Under the pieces are notes generated by a model. That model searched no databases. It was not told where the DNA came from and worked only from the letters and a program-made list of their open reading frames with translations. A stretch of 6,207 bases of DNA from Erythrobacter sp. 34-65-8 (GTDB taxonomy: Bacteria > Pseudomonadota > Alphaproteobacteria > Sphingomonadales > Sphingomonadaceae): positions 1-6,207 of the forward strand of contig NCJP01000102.1 of NCBI GenBank assembly GCA_002278985.1, written 5' to 3'. Position numbers and translations under genes: made by a program. Each line of letters begins with the position of its first letter. Within the stretch, counting starts at the first letter, position 1. Positions 1 to 6,207 of this stretch are shown here, piece after piece.

Positions 1-204
<204 letters not shown>

Positions 205-212
<8 letters not shown>

Positions 213-240
213 TTAAAGGGTCGTCCGACGAGCGTTGCGC
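205..240. other. Apparent breakpoint between toxin-antitoxin remnant and truncated permease
   Basis: To the left, antitoxin-like coding (minus strand) is recognisable up to about 212. To the right, permease-like coding (plus strand) is recognisable from about 237-246. Both genes lack their N-terminal halves at this same short interval. I see no IS terminal inverted repeat, target-site duplication, tRNA end or attachment core here. The exact join cannot be placed more precisely without homologues. Confidence 0.55.
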
Positions 241-965
241 TGCCCGTGATCATCGACGACGTCGGCACCACCAACATGTTCCCTGACCAGCCGAGCCCGC
301 TGGGCGAGATGCTGGAATTGAATGACCAGCGCGCCGTGATCCGGGGGGTGGCGGACGCGACCCCCAGCTTCACCAGCACCGTGGTGCTCTACACCCGCTA
401 TTCGCAGGCGCTGCGTTACGTGCCGGGAACCCGCAACCGGCTGAGCTTCGTCCTGGTGGGCGCCGCAGACGGCGTCAGCGCCGACACCCTTGCGGCGCGG
501 ATAACCGAGCAGACCGGCCTGCGCGCCCGGACGCGGGATGAATTTGCCCAGGACGGGGTCGACTTCATCATCGAGAACACCGGCATTCCCTTCAACTTCG
601 GGATTACCGTATTGCTCGGCTTCATTGTCGGGGTGGCCATCGTCGGCCTGACCTTCAGCCTGTTCATCCGCGACAACATCAAGCAGTTCGGTGCGCTGAA
701 GGCGATCGGCGTGACCAACCGCAAGCTGATCGGCATGGTTGCCGCCCAGGCCGGGATGGTGGGCGCGATCGGCTATGCCCTGGGGCTGGTCGGCACCGTC
801 CTGTTCATCTGGGGCTTCGGCAGCAACCCCACCTTCAAAGGCTTCTACCTGCCATGGCAAATCCCGCTGTTCTCGCTGGTGGGTGTGGCCCTGATCCTGG
901 CCATGACCGGCTGGATGGCGATGCGCAGCGTGCTCAAGGCCGAACCGGCGGCGGTGTTCCGGTGA
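231..965 (+). CDS. FtsX-like (MacB/DevC-type) ABC transporter permease, 5'-truncated
   Basis: This is the inner-membrane subunit of a tripartite ABC exporter. Recognisable homology begins around ALPVIIDDVG (nt 237 on) and runs to a TGA at 963-965. The remaining part has a stretch of periplasmic domain (LNDQRAVIRGVADATPSF, then RNRLSFVLV), followed by the conserved block NTGIPFNFGITVLLGF and three hydrophobic segments at about nt 600-668, 732-812 and 864-926, with the coupling motif IKQFGALKAIGVTN between the first two. This is the normal last three-quarters of the family. The first membrane helix and the start of the periplasmic domain, roughly 120-150 residues of a usual 380-400, are missing. 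The same frame stays open to ATG at 3, but the residues from 3-230 are Arg-rich, have no membrane segment and are antisense to the toxin-antitoxin genes, so I do not accept that start. Possible internal starts are GTG 246 and ATG 276, neither with a good ribosome site. The 3' end overlaps the ATPase gene by 4 bases. Probably non-functional as it stands, unless the join is an assembly error. Confidence 0.8.
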   Translation, partial: SVALPVIIDDVGTTNMFPDQPSPLGEMLELNDQRAVIRGVADATPSFTSTVVLYTRYSQALRYVPGTRNRLSFVLVGAADGVSADTLAARITEQTGLRARTRDEFAQDGVDFIIENTGIPFNFGITVLLGFIVGVAIVGLTFSLFIRDNIKQFGALKAIGVTNRKLIGMVAAQAGMVGAIGYALGLVGTVLFIWGFGSNPTFKGFYLPWQIPLFSLVGVALILAMTGWMAMRSVLKAEPAAVFR

Positions 966-1723
966 GCCCCGTGCGTTCTGCAAGCCCCGCGGTAGACACA
1001 ACTGCTATCGGCGGGTGCAGCCCGGAATCCGCGATCTGCACCCGGGGGGTGACGCGCGAGTTTCCGGCCGGGCAGGGCACAATCACCGTGCTGCACGGGA
1101 TCGACCTCGATGTTCGCGCTGGCGAGATGACCTACCTTGTCGGCGAGAGTGGCTCGGGCAAGACCACGCTGATTTCGATCATGTGCGGCATCCTGTGGCC
1201 CACGCAAGGGCAGGTCCGGGTGTTCGGCACGGATATCTATGCCCTGACCGATACCCAGCTGGTCGAGTTCCGCCTCGCCAACATCGGCTTCATCTTCCAG
1301 CAGTACAACCTCATCCCCAGCATCGATGCCGCGGCCAATGCCGCGGTGCCGCTGATTGCGCGCGGGATGCCGGTGCACGAGGCGCGCGAACACGCGATTG
1401 CGATGCTCGAAAAGCTCAACATCGGCGATCAGGCCGCCAAGTTGCCGCGCCAGCTTTCCGGCGGCCAGCAGCAGCGGGTGGCGATTGCCCGCGCGCTGGT
1501 CCATGCGCCCCGGCTGGTGGTGTGTGACGAGCCGACCGCAGCGCTCGATGCCCGCTCCGGCCGCCGGGTGATGGATCTGCTGCGCGAAGTGGCCGTGGCG
1601 GACGATCGCTCGGTCATCATCGTCACCCACGACAACCGCATTTTCGATCTCGCTGACCGCATCCTCGTGCTGGAGGACGGGCGTATTACCCATGACGGCA
1701 AGACCATGCCGGAGGATCACTGA
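962..1723 (+). CDS. ABC transporter ATP-binding protein (LolD/MacB/DevA-type)
   Basis: Cytoplasmic ATPase that powers the exporter; 253 residues from GTG 962. All nucleotide-binding motifs are intact: Walker A GESGSGKT at residues 61-68, Q-loop Q113 in FIFQQYN, signature LSGGQQQR at 165-172, Walker B LVVCDEP at 185-191, D-loop AALD at 193-196 and switch histidine H223 in VTHD. The compact single domain and the family-typical LHGIDLDVRAGE and NLIPSIDAAANAA stretches place it with the MacB/LolD/DevA group that works with FtsX-like permeases. I chose GTG 962 because it overlaps the permease stop as GTGA, a typical coupling arrangement. The upstream in-frame ATG 854 would overlap the permease by 112 bases and add unrelated residues; GTG 971 is a close alternative. 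The first 24 or so residues (to about C26) look unconserved. Nothing in the domain looks damaged, in contrast to the permease before it. The adaptor gene starts 2 bases after the stop. Confidence 0.93.
   Translation: MSPVRSASPAVDTTAIGGCSPESAICTRGVTREFPAGQGTITVLHGIDLDVRAGEMTYLVGESGSGKTTLISIMCGILWPTQGQVRVFGTDIYALTDTQLVEFRLANIGFIFQQYNLIPSIDAAANAAVPLIARGMPVHEAREHAIAMLEKLNIGDQAAKLPRQLSGGQQQRVAIARALVHAPRLVVCDEPTAALDARSGRRVMDLLREVAVADDRSVIIVTHDNRIFDLADRILVLEDGRITHDGKTMPEDH
1711..1715 (+). promoter_or_regulatory. Shine-Dalgarno site for the adaptor gene
   Basis: GGAGG lies inside the last codons of the ATPase gene, with 10 bases between it and ATG 1726. It is the clearest ribosome-binding site in the efflux operon and fixes the adaptor start. 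Confidence 0.7.
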
Positions 1724-1725
1724 CC

Positions 1726-2727
1726 ATGGCACTCTCCCTGCGCAATCTCAGCTTCTCGCGCCAGCTCCTGCCCGCGCTGGCGCTCGCCGGGGTGGTCGGC
1801 GGGGTGGCCTATATCGCCACCAGCCAGCCGGACCGGACGCTGGAGGAGCCGACCCGCGAACCCCCGCGCGCCACCGGTGCGCTTGCGACCGGGTTGCGGG
1901 TGGCCGGATCGGGCGTGGTCGAGCCGTCGAGCGAGACCATCGACATCGGCAGCGCCCTGTCGGGCCTGGTGATCGACCTGATGGTCCAGCCGGGTGACCG
2001 GGTGGGTCAGGGGCAGCCGCTGTTCACGGTCGATGACCGGGCGGTGCGGGCGCAGCTGCGGCAGGCCGAGGCCGGGATCAACGAAGCGCGCGCCGCCATT
2101 GCCGAAGCGCAGACCGCGCGTACCACGGCCGAGCGGCAGCTGGCGCTCTACCGCTCGGTGGAGGACAGCGCGGCGGTCAGCCGGGCCGAAGTGATCCGGG
2201 CCGAGGGGGAAGCCAATGCCGCCCGGTCGCGCCTTGCCCTGGCGCAGGCGCGGCTCGAAGCCGCCAATGCCGCCGCCGGTGCGGCCCGGACCGAACTGAG
2301 CCGCCTGACCGTGCGCGCGCCGATTGCGGGCGAGATCCTGGCGGTCAACATCCGCAAGGGCGAATATGTCTCGACCATGGGCGGGGCACAGAGCCAGCCG
2401 TTCATCCAGATGGGGCAGACCGTCCCGCTTCATGTGCGGGTCGATATCGACGAGAGCGAGGCGACCCGGATCGATCTGGGCAAGGCGGCGGTGGTCTCGC
2501 CGCGCGGCGCGGCCGACCGCCAGGTCGAGGCGCGGTTCGTGCGGGCCGAGCCGCTGGTGGTGCCCAAGCGATCGCTGACCAATTCCTCGCAGGAACGGGT
2601 CGATGTGCGGGTGCTGCAGGTGATCTACGAGCTTCCTGCCGGGGCCGGGGGAGACAGCGCGCTGTTCCGCGTCGGCCAGCAGATCGATGCCTTCATTCCC
2701 GGCATTCCCGGCAAGGCGGCGCAATGA
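1726..2727 (+). CDS. HlyD/MacA/DevB-type periplasmic adaptor (membrane fusion protein)
   Basis: This protein, 333 residues, links the inner-membrane ABC complex to the outer-membrane channel across the periplasm. In order: a single N-terminal hydrophobic anchor (about residues 14-32, LLPALALAGVVGG and on); the first half of a lipoyl-like domain (about 70-103, with GLVIDLMVQPGDRVGQGQPL); a long Ala/Arg/Glu-rich coiled-coil hairpin (about 105-193); the returning lipoyl half with LTVRAPIAGEILAVNIRKGE (194-213); and a beta-barrel portion (about 230-320), including HVRVDIDESEATRI. The RAPIAGEI block is the hallmark of HlyD-family adaptors. No lipobox is present, so it is anchored by its helix rather than by lipid. 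Length is a little short of typical MacA (about 370) and near DevB-type proteins. Its TGA overlaps the ATG of the outer-membrane gene (ATGA). Substrate is unknown. Confidence 0.92.
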   Translation: MALSLRNLSFSRQLLPALALAGVVGGVAYIATSQPDRTLEEPTREPPRATGALATGLRVAGSGVVEPSSETIDIGSALSGLVIDLMVQPGDRVGQGQPLFTVDDRAVRAQLRQAEAGINEARAAIAEAQTARTTAERQLALYRSVEDSAAVSRAEVIRAEGEANAARSRLALAQARLEAANAAAGAARTELSRLTVRAPIAGEILAVNIRKGEYVSTMGGAQSQPFIQMGQTVPLHVRVDIDESEATRIDLGKAAVVSPRGAADRQVEARFVRAEPLVVPKRSLTNSSQERVDVRVLQVIYELPAGAGGDSALFRVGQQIDAFIPGIPGKAAQ

Positions 2728-4148
2728 TGCGGGGCGCGCTTCCGCTCCTGGCTGCCGTGGCACTGTCGGCCTGTGTCGCCGGCCCGCCGCCCGAAGTGGC
2801 GACGCCCGCGCCGGACCTGCCGGACAGTTTCGCGTGGCAGCCTTCCGCCGGAACGGGCGCGGCGCTGGACCGGCTGATGCCGACGCAGGATCCCGCCTAT
2901 CGCGCCCTCTCCGGCCAGGCGCTGGAGTCAGGCCCGACTCTGGCCGAAGCCCTGGCCCGCGTCGAAGCGGCCCGCGCCGGAGCAGCCCGCGCAGGGGCCG
3001 AGCGCCTGCCTCTGGTTGGCGCCAATGCCTCGGCCACCGGCCAGCGCACCAGCCCCAACCAGTTCGGCACCGGCCTGCCCCCCGGCGTGGCGTTCGACAG
3101 CGAACGGATGGCCTATGCTGCCAACCTCACCGCCAGCTGGGATGCCGACCTGTTCGGCCGATTGCGGGCACAGGAACGCGCGGCGCTGGCGCGGCTTGAT
3201 GCCGCCGGGGCCGACGCAGTTGCTGTCCGGCTGGCCTTGCTGGCGGAAATCGCCGCCGCCGTGATCGACTGGCGGACCATCGAAACGCGCGAGGCCGCCC
3301 TGGGCGAAGACCTCGTCGCCGCAGAGTCGCTGGTAGCCCTGACCGATATCCGCGAGCGCGCCGGGATCGCGCCGGGGTTTGACCGGGTCCGCGCCGAAAC
3401 CGCTGCCGAGGCAAGCCGCAGCCGCATCGCGGCCCTCGCCAGCGAGAAAGCGCGGATCACCGGCAGGCTCGTCACCTTGACCGGGCTGGGCGGACGGGCA
3501 ATCCAGGCGGCTCTGGCGGAAAGCGCGCCAGCCGATCCCGCATCCGCACCGCCCGCCAGCCTGCCCGCGCAGCTTCTGGCCAACCGGCCCGATGTGCTCG
3601 CGGCGCAGACCCGGCTGGCGGCGAGCGATGCCGAGCTGGCTGCGGCGGCCGCGCGGCGCTTCCCCCAGCTGACCCTGTCTGCCGCGCTTGGCCTGCTGGC
3701 CTTCGATCTGGGCGACCTGTTCGACGGCGATGCGGTGGTCGGGTCGGCGGGGGCCGGGCTGCTTGCCCCGCTGCTCGATTTCGGGCGGATCGGTGCCGAG
3801 ATCGACGGTGCTGCCGCCACCAAGCGGGCTGCCTTTGAGGCCTATCGCGGGGCGGTGTTCGCGGCCCTGGGCGAGGCGGAGGCGGGCTACGGGCTGGTCG
3901 CAGCTGCCGACGCGGAGGCCGCTGCGGCCGCCCGCGAGGCCGCCAGTGCCGAGCGCGCGACCGAGCTGGCCGAATTTCGCTTCCGTGCTGGTCTGGAGAA
4001 TTTCCTCGCCGTGCTCGAAGCGCGCCGGGCTGCCGATGCCAGCGGCGAACGCGCGGCGGCAGCACAAGGGCGCGCGCGCCGGGCGCGGGTGCTACTTTGG
4101 CAGGCGCTGGGCGGAGACTATCCCGCCAGCCGGTCCACCAGCCAGTAG
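2724..4148 (+). CDS. NodT-family (TolC/OprM-like) efflux outer-membrane lipoprotein
   Basis: Outer-membrane channel of the tripartite pump, 474 residues, expected to form a trimer. The N-terminus is a lipoprotein signal, MMRGALPLLAAVALSAC, with lipobox LSAC and lipidated Cys17; residue +2 is Val rather than Asp, which fits outer-membrane sorting. Two OEP repeats follow, roughly residues 65-255 and 280-465, rich in Ala as expected for the periplasmic helical barrel. Family landmarks are TASWDADLFGRLRAQERAAL (136-155), LLANRPDVLAAQTRLAASDA (284-303), APLLDFGR (348-355), AYRGAVFAALGEAEAGY (373-389) and FRAGLENFLAVLEARR (420-435). Length is normal for the family and no motif looks damaged. The start is fixed by the lipobox and the 4-base overlap with the adaptor stop. 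The 3' end runs 31 bases into the end of the convergent HupE-like gene. No terminator-like hairpin with a T-tract follows. Confidence 0.93.
   Translation: MMRGALPLLAAVALSACVAGPPPEVATPAPDLPDSFAWQPSAGTGAALDRLMPTQDPAYRALSGQALESGPTLAEALARVEAARAGAARAGAERLPLVGANASATGQRTSPNQFGTGLPPGVAFDSERMAYAANLTASWDADLFGRLRAQERAALARLDAAGADAVAVRLALLAEIAAAVIDWRTIETREAALGEDLVAAESLVALTDIRERAGIAPGFDRVRAETAAEASRSRIAALASEKARITGRLVTLTGLGGRAIQAALAESAPADPASAPPASLPAQLLANRPDVLAAQTRLAASDAELAAAAARRFPQLTLSAALGLLAFDLGDLFDGDAVVGSAGAGLLAPLLDFGRIGAEIDGAAATKRAAFEAYRGAVFAALGEAEAGYGLVAAADAEAAAAAREAASAERATELAEFRFRAGLENFLAVLEARRAADASGERAAAAQGRARRARVLLWQALGGDYPASRSTSQ
4118..4148. other. Tail-to-tail coding overlap of two convergent operons
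   Basis: The last 31 bases of the plus-strand NodT-type gene (TAG at 4146-4148) and of the minus-strand HupE-type gene (stop at 4120-4118) are shared. No intergenic spacer exists, so any transcription terminator must lie within coding sequence. I see no GC-rich hairpin plus T-run on either strand nearby. Confidence 0.85.
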
Positions 4149-5098
4149 GCTCCGGTAATCCCGATCCCGTAGGATGCCAGCCGCATGGCCGGTTCGAGCC
4201 GCGCCGACGCCACACGGGTAAGCGCCGCAATCGCCGCCAGAGTCACCCCCACCACCAGCAGTTGCCCCGCCTCGACCCCGAGGTTGAACGCGACCAGCGC
4301 CGGCACCAGCGCGTCATCCGGCAGGCCGATTTCGGCCAGCGCCCCGGCAAAGCCGAACCCGTGGAGCAGGCCGAACAGGAAGGCGACCACCCACGGCAGG
4401 CGCATGGCGAGGCTGGGCCGCGCGGGGTCGCGCCGGGCAATCTCCACCGCCAGGAACACGATCGACAGCGCGATCAGCACCTCGACCGGGCGCTGCGGCA
4501 TGGCGAGCCAGCCGAGCGAGGCACCCGCCAACGTGATCGAATGGGCGACCGTGAAAGCGGTCGCCGCGAACACCGCCTGCCGCCATGCGCGCAGCAGCAG
4601 GACCAGCGCGATCACGAACAGCAGGTGGTCCCACCCTTCGAGGATATGCTCCACCCCGATCACGAAATAGGTCTGCCACACCGACGGGCGGATTTCCTCG
4701 GCGGCGATGGTGGCTTGCGGCGTGGCTGCGGTGATCCGGATCGCCTGGGCCGGAGCATCGAGTGGGATGACGCGCGCCAGCAGGTCGGTCTGGCCGATCA
4801 GGTCGGCCACGCCGAGCGTCTTGCCGGCGACCGCCCCGGTGCAGCGGACGTCCGCCCGGCCCAGCACCGCCCCGCCCGCCGCGCCTTGCCGCACTTCGCC
4901 CTGATAGGTGCAGTTATCCGGCAGGATCGGCGGGGGCGGCGGCTCGGGCGGGGGCTGGAGATAGGGCCGTTTCCACGCCAGCGACCATTGTCCCGGTGCC
5001 TGCTCGGCAAACTCTATATAGCCGGGACGCAGCTCGTCAGCGCGGGCCGGAACCGCCAGCGCCAGCCACAGCAGCAGGAGCGCGGCCAGCGTTCTCAC
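4118..5098 (-). CDS. HupE/UreJ-family membrane protein
   Basis: Predicted inner-membrane protein of 326 residues. It starts with a cleavable signal peptide (MRTLAALLLLWLALAVPARA), followed by an extracytoplasmic domain of about 115 residues with a proline-rich stretch (48-57) and two cysteines, C63 (LPDNCT) and C86 (RCTG), likely disulfide-paired. The C-terminal half (about 143-322) is the HupE/UreJ_2 region with six or seven membrane segments. Its conserved polar residues are FVIGVEHILEGWDHLLFV (145-162), FTVAHSITLA (182-191), VEVLIALSIVFLAVE (205-219), FLFGLLHGFGFAGAL (240-254) and FNLGVEAGQ (271-279). HupE and UreJ proteins are linked to nickel uptake for hydrogenase or urease, but neither enzyme is visible here, so nickel transport is only a possibility; the buried His/Asp/Glu residues do suggest metal handling. 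The start is GTG 5098, overlapping the upstream isomerase stop as GTGA; it is chosen because it directly precedes the signal peptide. Family is confident, substrate unknown. Confidence 0.88.
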   Translation of the reverse strand: MRTLAALLLLWLALAVPARADELRPGYIEFAEQAPGQWSLAWKRPYLQPPPEPPPPPILPDNCTYQGEVRQGAAGGAVLGRADVRCTGAVAGKTLGVADLIGQTDLLARVIPLDAPAQAIRITAATPQATIAAEEIRPSVWQTYFVIGVEHILEGWDHLLFVIALVLLLRAWRQAVFAATAFTVAHSITLAGASLGWLAMPQRPVEVLIALSIVFLAVEIARRDPARPSLAMRLPWVVAFLFGLLHGFGFAGALAEIGLPDDALVPALVAFNLGVEAGQLLVVGVTLAAIAALTRVASARLEPAMRLASYGIGITGAYWLVDRLAG

Positions 5099-5886
5099 CG
5101 CGCGACCGTGATCCGGTAGGAATCGCGCAGCAGGCGATAGGCCTCCTCCTTGCGCGCGGCGCTGGTGGCGGTGCGCCAGTCGGCCTCGACCCGGTCGCGG
5201 ATCTCAGCGAGTGGCGGCACTTCGCCGGTCTCGCGGGCGCGCAGCTGGACCAGATGCCAGCCGAACCCGCTGGCCACCGGGCCGTGCCATCCTTGCCCAA
5301 CCGGCGCTGCGTCCAGCGCCGTGCGGAAGGCCTCGCCGAACCGCTCGTCCACCTCGCGGCGGCTCGCCCCTTCCATCGCGGGTGGAAGCGATATCGGCTC
5401 GCCGCGCGGATCGGGTGATGGCAGCGCGCTCCGGGCCGTGTCCTGCTCGGCAAACCAGCGCTGGTCAAAGCTGTAGCGCACCTCCGGAGCGAACCGTTCG
5501 GGGTGCGTGTCGAGCCATTGCTGCAAGGTCGCATCCGGGGCGCTGGCGGTCTCCGCCATGCTCGCGGCAAGATAGTCCATCTTGCCTGCCAGCCGCTTGC
5601 GCAGCACGGCGTCGTCCTGATCGAGGCCGAGGCGCAGCGCCTCGCGGTAGAGCACCTCTTCGCGGATGAACTGCTCGGTCAGGCCGTCCAGCTCGGCATC
5701 GGTCGGCGCGCGCTGCAGGGTCCGCTCCCATTGCAGCGCCAGCCGGGCGCGGTCTTCCTGCGTTACGGTGATGGCGCGACTGGCCGGATCGACCGGCTCC
5801 CCCTGCCAGGACAGGACGAACCAGATGGCTGCCCCGGCGGCTAGGAAATGGACCAGCGGCTCGCGGGTCCAGCCGGGCAGCGTCAT
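5095..5886 (-). CDS. Membrane-anchored parvulin-like (PpiC/SurA-type) peptidyl-prolyl cis-trans isomerase
   Basis: This 263-residue protein would assist folding of envelope proteins. A short N-terminal segment (MTLPGWTREP) precedes one membrane helix (about 11-27, LVHFLAAGAAIWFVLSW), which puts the rest in the periplasm. A helical SurA_N-like part (about 40-130) contains LTEQFIREEVLYREALRLGL (69-88) and ends in LQQWLDTHPERFAPEVRYSF (121-140), the usual lead-in to a parvulin domain. The parvulin-like domain (about 136-217) begins RYSFDQRWF and ends GPVASGFGWHLVQLRARE, where S/T-x-(F/Y)-G-(W/x)-H is a family landmark. The middle of the domain is divergent, with an inserted Pro-rich stretch (155-170), so catalytic activity is uncertain and a chaperone or binding role is possible. 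ATG 5886 overlaps the DUF3604 stop by 4 bases, and its own TGA overlaps the HupE-like start by 3 of the 4 bases in GTGA. The same three-gene order is, to my knowledge, a recurring one in proteobacteria. Confidence 0.85.
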   Translation of the reverse strand: MTLPGWTREPLVHFLAAGAAIWFVLSWQGEPVDPASRAITVTQEDRARLALQWERTLQRAPTDAELDGLTEQFIREEVLYREALRLGLDQDDAVLRKRLAGKMDYLAASMAETASAPDATLQQWLDTHPERFAPEVRYSFDQRWFAEQDTARSALPSPDPRGEPISLPPAMEGASRREVDERFGEAFRTALDAAPVGQGWHGPVASGFGWHLVQLRARETGEVPPLAEIRDRVEADWRTATSAARKEEAYRLLRDSYRITVAR

Positions 5887-6207
5887 CCGAGTCTCTTGGC
5901 GCGGCTCAGGCGATTGCGATCGAACAGTGCCGTGGCCGTTGCCGCTGCACCCGTGGCAGGGCCGATCCAGACCGGCGAGCTATAGGCCCGCTCCTGCGCC
6001 ACGGCATCAGCCAGGGCATCCGGCGACAGCTGGTAACCAAACCGCACCGCATCGTAGAGCGGCCAGCGCGGGGTCGGGATTTCCAGCACGCGGACATAGT
6101 AGAATGCGCGCTGCCCCGGGCGATAGTCCGGATCGGTCCAGGTCACGCGCAGTTCCGGCGCGCCAATCGTGTTGGTCCAGGTCGCCTTGGCCCGGTCGAC
6201 CGTATCG
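5883..6207 (-). CDS. DUF3604 domain-containing protein, C-terminal part (runs off right edge)
   Basis: The minus strand is open from the right edge to TGA at 5885-5883, giving 107 visible residues. The stretch RAFYYVRVLEIPTPRWPLYD, then QERAYSSPVWIGP, and upstream the beta-strand-like APELRVTWTDPDY, are the recognisable C-terminal signature of DUF3604 proteins, which are usually about 600-700 residues. No start or signal peptide can be seen since about 500 or more residues lie outside. An in-frame GTG at 6146 is only an internal valine; conserved sequence continues upstream of it. Biochemical function is not established as far as I know; members have been suggested to resemble metal-dependent phosphoesterases. 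The stop overlaps the isomerase ATG (ATGA), so this is the upstream, probably first, member of the three-gene operon and the promoter lies outside the window. Confidence 0.85.
   Translation of the reverse strand, partial: DTVDRAKATWTNTIGAPELRVTWTDPDYRPGQRAFYYVRVLEIPTPRWPLYDAVRFGYQLSPDALADAVAQERAYSSPVWIGPATGAAATATALFDRNRLSRAKRLG

Noticed and set aside
854..961. ATG 854 as the start of the ATPase gene
   Set aside because: It would overlap the permease by over 100 bases and add residues unlike the family. GTG 962 forms the usual 4-base overlap and gives a normal length.
1329..1347. Short near-repeat of GCCGCGG and GCCAATGCCGCGG
   Set aside because: It encodes the Ala-rich stretch of the ATPase after the Q-loop and is explained by GC-rich alanine codons.
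1717..2763. 348-residue minus-strand open frame opposite the adaptor gene
   Set aside because: Arg/Gly/His/Pro-rich shadow with no recognisable features; the plus strand encodes a clear HlyD-type adaptor.
2928..4067. 379-residue minus-strand open frame opposite the NodT-type gene
   Set aside because: Gly/Arg-rich with no domain, and fully antisense to a gene carrying a lipobox and all NodT landmarks.
4149..4200. Possible rho-independent terminator after the NodT-type gene
   Set aside because: GC-rich pairing can be drawn but no T-tract follows on either strand, and the region is coding for the HupE-like protein.
4097..5119. 340-residue plus-strand open frame opposite the HupE-like gene
   Set aside because: It is an antisense shadow: composition is dominated by Arg, Gln, Gly and Pro, with no recognisable domain, whereas the minus strand has a signal peptide, membrane segments and family motifs. 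Long shadow frames are common at this GC content.
6087..6146. GTG 6146 as the start of a small 87-residue gene
   Set aside because: DUF3604-like sequence continues in frame upstream to the window edge, so this is an internal codon of a larger gene.

Overview
The window reads as a high-GC (by eye well over 60%), densely packed alphaproteobacterial sequence, most like a sphingomonad (Erythrobacter/Novosphingobium-type). This guess rests on codon bias, a NodT-type lipoprotein, a DUF1778/GNAT toxin-antitoxin module and a DUF3604-parvulin-HupE gene set. It is a family-level inference; no rRNA or tRNA is present to confirm it.

There are three blocks. (1) Positions 1-212, minus strand, hold the remains of a type II toxin-antitoxin module: the 35-residue tail of a DUF1778-type antitoxin, then, with a 4-base ATGA overlap, the first 36 residues of a GNAT acetyltransferase toxin that runs off the left edge. 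(2) Positions about 231-4148, plus strand, hold a four-gene tripartite ABC efflux operon: FtsX-like permease (5'-truncated), ATPase, periplasmic adaptor and NodT/TolC-type outer-membrane lipoprotein. Genes overlap by 4 bases or are 2 bases apart. (3) Positions 4118-6207, minus strand, hold a second tightly coupled operon, converging on the first with a 31-base tail-to-tail overlap: DUF3604 protein (C-terminal 107 residues, entering from the right edge), membrane-anchored parvulin-like peptidyl-prolyl isomerase, and HupE/UreJ-family membrane protein, each joined to the next by a 4-base stop/start overlap.

The most unusual point is the junction near 210-235. There an antitoxin lacking its N-terminal DNA-binding part abuts, head to head, a permease lacking its first membrane segment. 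Two unrelated genes are both cut at the same place, which suggests a deletion, an insertion or a chimeric assembly. The long plus-strand reading frame through this point is open by chance over the antisense of the toxin-antitoxin genes, so its N-terminal third is probably not a real protein.

The efflux genes would together move a substrate from the inner membrane or periplasm out of the cell; the substrate cannot be read from the sequence. The DUF3604-PPIase-HupE set looks like one envelope-located functional unit with no assigned role, and is the best candidate here for an undescribed system. There is no gene-free stretch above 300 bases, and I see no RNA gene, IS element, CRISPR array or convincing intrinsic terminator.
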